The position numbers and the translations under genes are program-made. This document shows positions 1 to 5,735 of a stretch of 6,758 nucleotides of DNA, in pieces (the first letter of the stretch is position 1; each line of letters begins with the position of its first letter). Source of the stretch: Verrucomicrobiota bacterium (GTDB lineage Bacteria > Verrucomicrobiota > Verrucomicrobiia > Limisphaerales > JAEYXS01); the NCBI GenBank assembly GCA_021156225.1, contig JAJNBN010000478.1, positions 1 to 6,758 on the forward strand, in the 5' to 3' direction. The notes under the pieces are model-generated. The model ran no database searches and had not been told where the DNA came from. It worked only from the letters and a program-made list of their open reading frames with translations.

Positions 1-1
1 C

Positions 2-205
2 GCTGAGGGTGAATTCCTCGGCGTGAACCCCGTGCTGAAAGAAAAGATCAACCTCATTCACAACGATTCCTTCGCCACCGGCTGGCTCTACGAAGTCAAA
101 GGCACCCCCGACACCCGCTGCCTCGATGTGAAAACCTACCGCGACCTCTTGGATAAGACCATCGACAAAATCCTTGAAAAACAACAAGGCTCCGAAATCA
201 AATAA
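2..205 (+). CDS. gcvH: Glycine cleavage system H-like protein, C-terminal part
   Basis: The frame is open from the left edge to a TAA at 203-205, giving 67 visible residues; the true start lies outside the window. The segment AEGEFLGVN followed by INLIHND and GWLYEVK matches the second half of the lipoyl-carrying H-protein fold, where the family has G-E-V-x-x-V-N, then L-I-N-x-D-P and GW-L. H protein carries the aminomethyl group between the P, T and L proteins of the glycine cleavage complex in the cytoplasm. The lipoylated lysine would lie upstream of the visible part, so it cannot be checked. The end (YRDLLDKTIDKILEKQQG) is a charged helix that fits the helical C-terminus of the family, slightly extended. 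A related lipoyl-domain protein is the main alternative. The GTG at position 23 is internal, not the start. No other gcv gene is visible. Confidence 0.72.
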   Translation, partial: AEGEFLGVNPVLKEKINLIHNDSFATGWLYEVKGTPDTRCLDVKTYRDLLDKTIDKILEKQQGSEIK

Positions 206-213
206 CCAGGGGG

Positions 214-264
214 CGCCAAGCTCCAGCTTGGCGAGATAGGGGCAGCCGGAACCCGGGTTTCCGG
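214..264. repeat. Two adjacent palindromes between convergent genes
   Basis: The first hairpin is CGCCAAGCT, two bases, AGCTTGGCG (214-233), a 9-bp perfect stem. The second is CCGGAA, seven bases, TTCCGG (246-264). They lie in the 107-base gap between the H-protein-like gene (+) and the isomerase-like gene (-), whose 3' ends converge. No T-run follows either hairpin on either strand, so an intrinsic terminator is not well supported. They could still block transcription from both sides, or belong to a dispersed palindromic repeat family. Confidence 0.6.
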
Positions 265-312
265 TCCACCGAGGTAGCTCACCAGTCTCCAAAATTAAAT
301 GGCAGGCGCTCT

Positions 313-1263
313 CTACGCAAACGCCGCGCGCAATTCCTCGAGGTGTTTCGGAATCGCTTCATACGGATCCGGCTTCGCCTCATATTCCAGCGCCACGAAG
401 CCCTGATAGTTCGCGTCCTTCAGGATCTTCATCAGCTTCTTGATGTCGGAATGCACCTTCTCGGCCTTGGGTCCGAACTGGATCTCCACCTTCACCTGTA
501 CGTTCACGGCGTAGGGTGCGCACTTGGCCAGATCGCCATACGGATCTTCCGTGCGGAAATTTCCGGTGTCCAGATTGATGCCCAGCCAGGGACTCTTCAC
601 GGCCTTCACCATGCCGAGCAATTGCTCCGGCAACGTCACGATGCCGCCGTGGTTTTCCATGCCGAGGATGATGCCTTTCTTGCCTGCGTAATCGCAGCAT
701 TCTTCGAGTGCTTCGATGCAATTCTTTAACGCGACGGCTTCATCCACACCTTTCGCTTGCTGGCCGGCGAAGACGCGGATATGCGGCGCGCCCAGCACAG
801 AAGCCTGGTCGATCCACTTCTTTACATCCGCGATCTCGGCATCCAGTTCCGGGCCTTTCACGCGCGCGAAGTTATTGCCCACGGCACTGCCGCTGATGAC
901 CACGCCGCGCAGGAAGGCGTGACGACGGAGTTTCAGCAAATCATCAGTGGTCGTGGCCGGATCGAAGAAATAACTGGTCAGCTCCGCGCCCTCGCAGTTG
1001 TGGTCCGCGCAGTAATCCACGAACTTGAACATGTCCATCTGCTTGGTGGAGTCGGCGATGGTCTTTTGCTTGCCGCGCATCCACGGGAAGTAATCGCGGA
1101 AACCGTAGGCGGCAAGGCTGAGCAGGAAGCGCGGCTTGCCGACACGTTTGATGGGTTCAATGGCGAGCGCGGATGGCGAGAGGCCGAGCGAAGCGGCACC
1201 GGCGGCCAGCAAACCCGTGCCGGCAGAAAGACGAAGGAAGGAACGGCGGTTGATAGTGTTCAT
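313..1263 (-). CDS. Tat-exported sugar phosphate isomerase/epimerase-like TIM-barrel protein
   Basis: This 316-residue protein starts at an ATG at 1263; no Shine-Dalgarno site is visible. The N-terminus has a twin-arginine signal (NRRSFLRL, residues 5-12), an Ala/Gly/Leu-rich hydrophobic stretch, and a SALA cleavage site near residue 34, so export of the folded protein is likely. The mature part fits the xylose-isomerase-like TIM-barrel/AP-endonuclease-2 family (PF01261 type): GMENHGG (201-207), LDTGNF (231-236) and ALEYEAKPDP (291-300) are barrel-strand ends that carry metal ligands (E203, D232, E293). The strand that usually reads H-x-K-D here reads VNVQVKVE (253-260), so the histidine ligand is probably replaced by Gln256. 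Such proteins are abundant in Verrucomicrobiota and Planctomycetes, often near sugar-degradation genes. The substrate is unknown. Isomerase, epimerase or a 3-keto-sugar-processing role are all possible. Confidence 0.85.
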   Translation of the reverse strand: MNTINRRSFLRLSAGTGLLAAGAASLGLSPSALAIEPIKRVGKPRFLLSLAAYGFRDYFPWMRGKQKTIADSTKQMDMFKFVDYCADHNCEGAELTSYFFDPATTTDDLLKLRRHAFLRGVVISGSAVGNNFARVKGPELDAEIADVKKWIDQASVLGAPHIRVFAGQQAKGVDEAVALKNCIEALEECCDYAGKKGIILGMENHGGIVTLPEQLLGMVKAVKSPWLGINLDTGNFRTEDPYGDLAKCAPYAVNVQVKVEIQFGPKAEKVHSDIKKLMKILKDANYQGFVALEYEAKPDPYEAIPKHLEELRAAFA

Positions 1264-1331
1264 AGCTGATGTGCTTGAGTTAGGACGAACGGGCGCGACC
1301 GGACAATCGAAAAATGTGGCGAATGCGTTGA

Positions 1332-1383
1332 ATGGTTAAAGCGTGAATCGTTTCAACGTATCACGATTCAACGATTTAACCAT
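1332..1383. repeat. Long two-segment hairpin with competing pairings
   Basis: ATGGTTAAA (1332-1340) pairs with TTTAACCAT (1375-1383), and inside it TGAATCGT (1344-1351) pairs with ACGATTCA (1363-1370), around an 11-base loop. A competing fold exists: CGTTGAA (1326-1332) can pair with TTCAACG at 1352-1358 or at 1368-1374. The hairpin sits in the 320-base gap between divergent genes (isomerase-like on -, prepilin-like on +). A smaller hairpin, TTCACGC-N5-GCGTGAA, follows at 1399-1417. I see no gene in this gap. Confidence 0.6.
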
Positions 1384-1471
1384 CCACCTTGGTCCAATTT
1401 CACGCACAACGCGTGAACGGCGACGCATCTATGTTCAAATCCCTGGGTTTGCGGCCATTTATGCCCATTTT

Positions 1472-1502
1472 TCAGTGATGGCATGAGCGATGCTTTCACT
1501 GA
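1472..1502. promoter_or_regulatory. Dyad upstream of the prepilin-like gene
   Basis: TCAGTGA (1472-1478) is mirrored by TCACTGA (1496-1502), with GCAT (1481-1484) and ATGC (1490-1493) pairing inside. The result is a nearly continuous stem with one T-T mismatch, one G-T pair and a five-base loop. It lies 81 bases before the ATG at 1584, where a regulator site or a leader-RNA hairpin would be expected. No convincing -35/-10 pair could be assigned nearby. Confidence 0.35.
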
Positions 1503-1583
1503 CTTAAGGTGACTTACTCGCTCTGGCAGCGGTGCCAGGGTCCCGCCACCGAAACTTCCGAAAGTAATTCCGTGAGGTCTATT

Positions 1584-2336
1584 ATGAAAACACAGACGTA
1601 CTCTACGCATCGCGCGGCCTTCACATTGATCGAACTCCTGGTCGTGATCGCCATCATCAGCATCTTGGCGGGGCTACTCCTGCCGGCACTGGCCAACGCC
1701 AAGAAGCAGGCGCACAAGACGCAATGCATCAACAACCTGAAGCAGATGGGTCTGGCCATCAAAGTCTTCGCCAATGATCACGAGCAGAACTATCCCTACA
1801 AAGTCCCCAACAGCACGCTGAAGACGAACAATCATTGGATGGATACGTGGCGGCATTTCCAGATGTTCGGTGATGAGATCGGCTCGACGAAGCTGCTCAT
1901 CTGTCCGGGCGATACGGTGCGTAAAGCGAATGAAGCGCTCGACTTCACCGACGTGGTCGGGCGCGGCTTGCAGGAACCGGGCAGACAGAATGCGGCGGTG
2001 AGTTATTTCATCGGATTGGAGGCGGATGATACGCGGCCATCTTCCATCCTCTTCGGGGATCGGAACCTCGGGCCGAGTGATACGGCGGTGCATTATCGCC
2101 ATGCCACGAACATCGTGGGCACGGGCACGAATGCCGTCGTGTGGTCCAAGGTGACGGGTCAATACACTACGCCGATGCATGGGAAGGTGGGGGTCTATCT
2201 CCTGAGCGATGGCAGCATGGGCTCGGGTGGCAATGAGAAGATCCAGGAACAGGTGCGGCTCAGCGAACAAAGCTACGGCGCGAAGGCGAACCAATTCATC
2301 CTCCCGCAGATCGATGCGGAAGGGAAACCGCAGTAA
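1584..2336 (+). CDS. Prepilin-like protein with N-terminal methylation motif and H-x9-DG C-terminus
   Basis: This 250-residue protein starts at the ATG at 1584. The start is chosen because GAGGT (1574-1578) lies five bases upstream and because it gives the short basic leader of prepilins; the frame is open further upstream to 1509. The type IV pilin-like motif is RAAFTLIELLVVIAIIS (10-26), with Phe13 at +1 and Glu17 at +5. Residue -1 is alanine, not the usual glycine. A hydrophobic helix (about 15-36) and a Lys-rich segment follow. Later landmarks are LLICPGD (104-110), ILFGDRNL (155-162) and an H-x9-DG motif (His199 to Asp209-Gly210), which define a pseudopilin-like family very numerous in Planctomycetes, Lentisphaerae and Verrucomicrobiota. 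It is expected to be processed by a prepilin peptidase and held at the inner membrane or cell surface. Its exact job is unknown. No secretion or pilus assembly genes are nearby. Confidence 0.9.
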   Translation: MKTQTYSTHRAAFTLIELLVVIAIISILAGLLLPALANAKKQAHKTQCINNLKQMGLAIKVFANDHEQNYPYKVPNSTLKTNNHWMDTWRHFQMFGDEIGSTKLLICPGDTVRKANEALDFTDVVGRGLQEPGRQNAAVSYFIGLEADDTRPSSILFGDRNLGPSDTAVHYRHATNIVGTGTNAVVWSKVTGQYTTPMHGKVGVYLLSDGSMGSGGNEKIQEQVRLSEQSYGAKANQFILPQIDAEGKPQ

Positions 2337-2372
2337 GCGAAACACTTCGCAAGACGCCAAGGTAAATGGGGC

Positions 2373-2412
2373 AAAGCCGCCATGGTCTGCAAATGGACCG
2401 TGGCGGTTTTTT
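2373..2412 (+). terminator. Intrinsic terminator of the prepilin-like gene
   Basis: A stem of about 12 bp runs from CCGCCATGGTCT (2377-2388) to GGACCGTGGCGG (2395-2406), with a six-base loop and two G-T pairs. It is followed directly by six T (2407-2412), and three A upstream can pair with the T-run. It starts 37 bases after the stop codon at 2336, a classic rho-independent terminator for the plus strand. Confidence 0.9.
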
Positions 2413-2425
2413 GTTTCATGCTTTT

Positions 2426-2516
2426 TGGCCCAACGGGCCAGGAGAATCCAGCCCAAGGCAGCTTTGCTGCCTTGGGTAAACGGACATAGTCGGATGAATG
2501 CGGCCTGAAGGGCCGC
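2426..2516 (+). repeat. Composite palindromic repeat, copy A
   Basis: Three hairpins in order: TGGCCC-AAC-GGGCCA (2426-2440); a perfect 11-bp stem CCCAAGGCAGC-TTT-GCTGCCTTGGG (2452-2476); and GCGGCC-N5-GGCCGC (2500-2516). Spacers between them are AGGAGAATCCAGCC and a segment containing CGGACATAGT. The same order of hairpins and similar spacers recur in inverted orientation in copy B, so this is a repeat unit and not a set of chance palindromes. No protein-coding frame fits it. Confidence 0.75.
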
Positions 2517-2526
2517 CAGAGTTCTG

Positions 2527-2629
2527 GTGCCCCTGTAGGGCACATGATTTACTATCCGCTGAACCTAGGGCAATCGCCGCACCTAAGCGGCGATTGCCCT
2601 AGGCTAGAATCTCTTGGCCCTTTGGGCCA
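2527..2629 (-). repeat. Composite palindromic repeat, copy B (inverted)
   Basis: Read on the minus strand it gives TGGCCC-AAA-GGGCCA (2629-2615), spacer AAGAGATTCTAGCC, a perfect 17-bp stem of 2587-2603 with 2564-2580 around six bases, a spacer with CGGATAGT, and GTGCCC-N5-GGGCAC (2543-2527). The first spacer matches that of copy A at 11 of 14 positions. The two copies meet tail to tail, and the junction CCAGA-GT-TCTGG (2516-2527) is itself a palindrome. Repeats of this design suggest REP-like elements mobilised by a RAYT-type transposase, but no transposase is in the window. Confidence 0.75.
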
Positions 2630-2641
2630 AAAGAGCCAGAG

Positions 2642-2675
2642 CCTTGTCATCCCGCATGCGGGACTGCGGACAAGG
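2642..2675. repeat. Nested palindrome after the composite repeats
   Basis: CCTTGTC (2642-2648) pairs with GACAAGG (2669-2675), enclosing the perfect 12-base palindrome CCCGCATGCGGG (2651-2662). It adds another hairpin to the same gene-free stretch (2337-2788) and may be a further, different repeat unit. Confidence 0.5.
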
Positions 2676-2740
2676 GCGTCCGAGCTCCACGGGGTTTGAA
2701 CAATTCTCCGGCGGCATCGTCTACCTTATGTGTTTACCTT

Positions 2741-2770
2741 GACGATTTGGGCCGTTCCGCTTGAATCGTC
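2741..2770. promoter_or_regulatory. Inverted repeat upstream of the second isomerase-like gene
   Basis: GACGATT (2741-2747) and AATCGTC (2764-2770) form a 7-bp inverted repeat with a 16-base gap, ending 18 bases before the ATG at 2789. TTGACG (2739-2744), a -35-like sequence, overlaps the left arm, but no good -10 lies at the right distance. The position suits a repressor site; this is inference from position and symmetry only. Confidence 0.3.
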
Positions 2771-2788
2771 GGGAACCGAATCACATTC

Positions 2789-3631
2789 ATGAAAGCCCTA
2801 TCATTACGTCGTTTTCTCTTTTCCACGCTGGCGGTTGCCGCTTTGGCCCTCGCCCCGATCACTTCCACGCAGGCTGCTGACAAGGCGGGCGCGAAGCTGG
2901 GTCTCCAGACCTGGACGTGCCGCGACATGTCGTTCGAGCAGGTCGTGGAGTTCGCGGTGAAGCATGACATCAAGAACTTGCAGATGATCGGCAAGCACAT
3001 GGACCCGAATGGCACGAAGGAGGATTGGGCCAAGAAGAAGGCCGTTTTGGATAGCAAGGGACTGACCTGCTACACGTTCGGCGTGGCGGGCACCTCGATG
3101 AAGAAAGAGGAGAATCGCAAGTTGTTCGAGATGGCGAAATTCCTCGGCTGCAAGCTCATCATCGTAGAACCGCGCGATCAGGCGATCTGGGACAATCTGG
3201 AAGAGCTGGTGAAGGAATATGACATCAAGCTGGCCATCCATAACCACGGCAAGGGCAGTGTGTATGGCGATCCGGCCACGGTGCAGAAGATCCTCGATGC
3301 CCGCGACAAGCGCATCGGCGTGTGCATGGATGTGGGCTGGATCACGGCGGCCGGTTTCGATGCCGCTGAGGTGTTCAAGAACTACAAAGGCCGCGTGTAT
3401 GACATGCACCTGAAGGACAAGAAGATCGAGAAGACGCAGGATGGCAAGGAAGTGTATCTGGACGTGGAAGTGGGCACGGGCAATGCGAATTACAAGGGCC
3501 TCTTCGCCGAGATGAAGAAGGAAAAGTGGGACGGCGTGATGTCCATCGAGACGGACAATGCGACATTCGCCAAAGAGCCGACGAAGTTCGTGGAAGTGGC
3601 GGTGAAGTTCTTCAAGGAGAATGTGAAGTAA
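2789..3631 (+). CDS. Sec-exported sugar phosphate isomerase/epimerase-like TIM-barrel protein
   Basis: This 280-residue protein begins at an ATG at 2789 without a visible Shine-Dalgarno site. Residues 1-29 form a Sec signal peptide: basic start (KALSLRR), hydrophobic core (FLFSTLAVAALALAP) and TQA cleavage site. The mature protein fits the xylose-isomerase-like TIM barrel family (PF01261 type). Strand-end motifs are IIVEP (124-128, Glu127), AIHNHG (149-154), CMDVGW (179-184, Asp181), DMHLKD (205-210, His207) and MSIETD (251-256, Glu254), so the Glu/Asp/His/Glu metal set looks intact, unlike in the gene at 313-1263. It is expected to act on a sugar or keto-sugar in the periplasm; the substrate is unknown. 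It is a single-gene unit: a long repeat-filled spacer precedes it and a strong terminator follows. Confidence 0.87.
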   Translation: MKALSLRRFLFSTLAVAALALAPITSTQAADKAGAKLGLQTWTCRDMSFEQVVEFAVKHDIKNLQMIGKHMDPNGTKEDWAKKKAVLDSKGLTCYTFGVAGTSMKKEENRKLFEMAKFLGCKLIIVEPRDQAIWDNLEELVKEYDIKLAIHNHGKGSVYGDPATVQKILDARDKRIGVCMDVGWITAAGFDAAEVFKNYKGRVYDMHLKDKKIEKTQDGKEVYLDVEVGTGNANYKGLFAEMKKEKWDGVMSIETDNATFAKEPTKFVEVAVKFFKENVK

Positions 3632-3655
3632 CCGCCCTTACATAAGGAATTCAGA

Positions 3656-3696
3656 AAGGCCGCAGGATGAGAGTCCTGCGGTCTTATTTGTTTTTT
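3656..3696 (+). terminator. Intrinsic terminator of the second isomerase-like gene
   Basis: AAGGCCGCAGGA (3656-3667) pairs with TCCTGCGGTCTT (3674-3685), a 12-bp stem with one G-T pair and a six-base loop. The T-rich tail ATTTGTTTTTT (3686-3696) follows. It starts 25 bases after the stop codon at 3631. Read on the minus strand the hairpin lacks a T-run, so it should not end the converging operon. Confidence 0.88.
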
Positions 3697-3721
3697 AAGA
3701 TGTGAAGAACTGTAGTGGTTC

Positions 3722-4489
3722 TTATGTGGCTGTGGCTGGGCCTAAAATGAAAGTGGCGGCACGAAGAGGCGCGGATGATTGCTCATTCTGAAAGTGCTGG
3801 TTGAGACAGGTGACGGCATCGGCACAGGCGGGATTTCCAGCGCGGACTTCTTCCCCAAACGCAGAGACGGCGGCATCTGTGCCGTCATCATAGTGGCGAA
3901 GGGTGTAGAGAATATCGAAGGCATCCTTCGGTGCCTGTCGACGCGCAAAGGCGCGAAGTTTCAGGGCGAGAAAAGGACCAGCTTCACAAACACGGATCTT
4001 GAGATCTTTCTGAACGGCGCCATATAAGTCTGTGCCAGTGATGCGAAGTTGGCGAGCGGAGGCCAAGGCGCGGTCGATGCCGGGCATAATGTCGGCACGG
4101 ACATCAGCCACTGTGACCGCACCATGCGTAGCGGGGCGGCTTTCTACGAGAAAATCCACAGGCACGGAGAGATTGCCGATGGCCCTCACGAAACGTGGTC
4201 CGCCGGATTCTGCTTTCAGGGTGAAGCCTTGCGCTTGCAGGTCCATTTTCACACTGCCGTATTGCCCCATGTCGGCTCCGAGGGCGATGCCGAGATCAGT
4301 ATCCAGCGTCACCGGGCGCGGCAGTTCACGGGCGTCGGAGAGGTCACCGCAAATGTAACGAGGAACCAGACCGCCAACGAGCACCAAGTCATTGTGCCAT
4401 GAGCCCAGCGCACACCAGACTGTAATAAAGGCGCGCTCGGCGGCACTCACGTAATCAGAATCATACTCGCCGTGCGTTCCGTATTTCAT
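3722..4489 (-). CDS. AbiEii-like nucleotidyltransferase (probable type IV toxin)
   Basis: This 255-residue protein starts at the ATG at 4489, which overlaps the TGA of the upstream gene as ATGA and implies translational coupling. A TTG at 4510 would add seven residues and is less likely. The nucleotidyltransferase core is visible: LVLVGGLVPRYI (35-46), LDTDLGIAL (62-70) with acidic pair Asp63 and Asp65, and VPVDFL (109-114) with the third acidic residue Asp112. The signature LALKLRAFARRQAPKDAFDI (174-193) has Lys177, Lys188, Asp189 and Asp192. That K..K-D..D pattern is typical of AbiEii/AbiGii-type toxins (PF08843), which transfer nucleotides to RNA, in some cases tRNA, and cause growth arrest or phage abortive infection. 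Target and toxicity here are inferred from the family. All motif residues look intact. Confidence 0.8.
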   Translation of the reverse strand: MKYGTHGEYDSDYVSAAERAFITVWCALGSWHNDLVLVGGLVPRYICGDLSDARELPRPVTLDTDLGIALGADMGQYGSVKMDLQAQGFTLKAESGGPRFVRAIGNLSVPVDFLVESRPATHGAVTVADVRADIMPGIDRALASARQLRITGTDLYGAVQKDLKIRVCEAGPFLALKLRAFARRQAPKDAFDILYTLRHYDDGTDAAVSAFGEEVRAGNPACADAVTCLNQHFQNEQSSAPLRAATFILGPATAT

Positions 4490-5553
4490 GGCCGGCAAAA
4501 TCCTTCCCAATTGCGCAGGGCTTCGGCTTGCTCCGGTCCGCGCAGACCGGTGCCTTGGAGGTCCAGGTAGATTTGGGCATCGCTGATCAAAGGCAGTTCA
4601 TTAACGGTTTTGGTTTCGCGAAAAAAGCCTCGCTCGTCGTCAGGGACGAAGAGCCAGACTTTGCCGGCATCCGTTACGCGGCGTAATCCCAATTCCTCCA
4701 AGTCGGCGGCAGACGGCAGACGGCTGACGTAGGCACTGCTGATGACCGGCTCCGTGTATGGGTGCCGTAACCACGCAGCAACCCATTGGGTAAAGGCGAT
4801 CTTAACGGAGTGCGACTCCGCCCACGAGGTGAGCTTACGCGCAAGGGCGAGCGGATCACTTTCGAAAATGGTGTAACGCGCAACGATGGTACGCCGCGAC
4901 AGATCATCTGCTTTAACCCAAGCATCAATGAGCTCGAACGGTTCGCGGAGGCGAAACTGACGCGGGCTTTGCTTTTCAAGGAGGCCCTGGCTGATGAGGT
5001 GCTGAACGATGCGAGAAACCAAACCGGAACTGGCCAAGGTACGCTTGCCGAGTTCGCTTTGGGTCCAAATGCGGTCGCGGTCAGTGAGCAAGGTGCGGAT
5101 GATCCGCGCGCTTTTGCCGACGAAGATATTGCGCGGCTCAAGCTCGAACCGGAAATCGCGTCCGGGTAAAGGTTGCCGGTCTATCAGGACGCCAGCAGAT
5201 CGAAGATAAATCTGGCCATTCAAAGCAATCGCAGCCAAACGTTTATCGCGGCAGAAATCCAAAACTTTGGGCACCAACTCCGGGGATACGAGCAGGGGCG
5301 GCAGGGGCTCATGCCAATCCGCCAAAAGAGATTCCAATTCCGGGAGGCTGGGTTTGCGGGAATAGACCGGCTTGAAGCGAAGCTGATGATCGTCGAGTTT
5401 TAGCTCAACCCAAGGAAGACGTTCGCCCACCGATAGTTCGTGCGGAATGCTCCAGCGCAAATCAGGGTCAGCCGTCAGTTGCTGACGGAAATGATAAACT
5501 AATTCGCTTTCGTAGCGAATATCCACTTTTTCACTGGAAGTGATTGTTTCCAC
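4486..5553 (-). CDS. AbiEi-like antitoxin and transcriptional regulator
   Basis: This 355-residue protein starts with GTG at 5553; no strong Shine-Dalgarno site is visible, and a CAGTAAGAA operator-like copy lies just upstream. The N-terminal domain (about 1-140) includes LLVSPELVPKVLDF (87-100) and IALNGQIYLRSAGVLI (109-124), resembling the region before the DNA-binding domain in AbiEi_2-type regulators. A winged helix-turn-helix follows (about 146-195, recognition part SELGKRTLASSGLVSRIVQ). The C-terminus has AYVSRLPSAADLEELGLRRV (274-293) and LISDAQIYLDLQGTGLRGPE (322-341), matching the stretch ending in YLDL-x-x-x-G-x-RG-x-E of type IV antitoxins. Its inferred role is to repress its own promoter and counter the nucleotidyltransferase. 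The helix-turn-helix is central, whereas classical AbiEi proteins carry it at the N-terminus. It is the first gene of the two-gene operon. Confidence 0.75.
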   Translation of the reverse strand: METITSSEKVDIRYESELVYHFRQQLTADPDLRWSIPHELSVGERLPWVELKLDDHQLRFKPVYSRKPSLPELESLLADWHEPLPPLLVSPELVPKVLDFCRDKRLAAIALNGQIYLRSAGVLIDRQPLPGRDFRFELEPRNIFVGKSARIIRTLLTDRDRIWTQSELGKRTLASSGLVSRIVQHLISQGLLEKQSPRQFRLREPFELIDAWVKADDLSRRTIVARYTIFESDPLALARKLTSWAESHSVKIAFTQWVAAWLRHPYTEPVISSAYVSRLPSAADLEELGLRRVTDAGKVWLFVPDDERGFFRETKTVNELPLISDAQIYLDLQGTGLRGPEQAEALRNWEGFCRP

Positions 5554-5652
5554 TGGTCAGTAAGAAAACGCATTTTCAGTAAGAAATCAATAATTCTTAC
5601 TGGAAAAGATATATTTCACTGATTAGTAAGAAATTGAAAAACACAGTAAGAA
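5551..5652. promoter_or_regulatory. Operator array of the AbiE-like operon: five CAGTAAGAA copies
   Basis: Copies of CAGTAAGAA start at 5558 and 5577, an inverted copy lies at 5594-5602, a one-mismatch copy (TAGTAAGAA) starts at 5624, and another starts at 5644. The copies at 5577 and 5594 form a dyad of about 13 bp with flanking TTT/AAA arms. Direct neighbours are 19 and 20 bases apart, about two helical turns. CACTG precedes two copies (5551 and 5617), giving the longer unit CACTGRTYAGTAAGAAA. The array lies directly upstream of the GTG start, in a strongly AT-rich stretch, as expected for a self-repressing antitoxin. Confidence 0.7.
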
Positions 5653-5658
5653 TGTTAA

Positions 5659-5686
5659 ATATTATTTACAACGTGTTTAATTGCAA
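5659..5686 (-). promoter_or_regulatory. Possible promoter of the AbiE-like operon
   Basis: On the minus strand TTGCAA (5686-5681) and TAATAT (5664-5659) are separated by 16 bases, each matching the sigma-70 consensus at four of six positions. The five operator copies would lie between this promoter and the start codon, a layout that suits repression. Other AT-rich hexamers exist nearby, so the exact promoter is uncertain. Confidence 0.3.
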
Positions 5687-5735
5687 CTGTTTAAGTTTAA
5701 AAAAGACTCAAACGAGATGGTTCAAATCTATTCGG

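Noticed and set aside
757..1269. 170-residue open frame on the plus strand
   Set aside because: It is antisense to the Tat-exported isomerase-like gene, which has clear family motifs and a signal peptide.
1368..1610. 80-residue open frame on the minus strand in the spacer
   Set aside because: It overlaps hairpins and the prepilin-like start, has no ribosome site or motif, and reads as chance coding potential.
1674..2543. 289-residue open frame on the minus strand
   Set aside because: It lies antisense to the well-supported prepilin-like gene and runs through the terminator and repeats; its Arg/His-rich, low-complexity composition is that of a shadow frame.
2804..3409. 201-residue open frame on the minus strand
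   Set aside because: It is antisense to the second isomerase-like gene and has no recognisable motif.
4049..4402. 117-residue open frame on the plus strand
   Set aside because: It is antisense to the nucleotidyltransferase gene, whose catalytic motifs are clear.
4490..4510. TTG start for the nucleotidyltransferase
   Set aside because: The ATG at 4489 forms an ATGA overlap with the upstream stop, the usual arrangement in coupled gene pairs, and the extra residues show no conserved feature.
3722..5553. HEPN/MNT toxin-antitoxin pair
   Set aside because: The partner protein has a winged helix and no HEPN R-x4-6-H motif; the nucleotidyltransferase is larger than MNT proteins and carries the AbiEii K..K-D..D signature.
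5551..5652. CRISPR array
   Set aside because: The repeated unit is only 9 bases, spacing is irregular and one copy is inverted; an operator array fits better.
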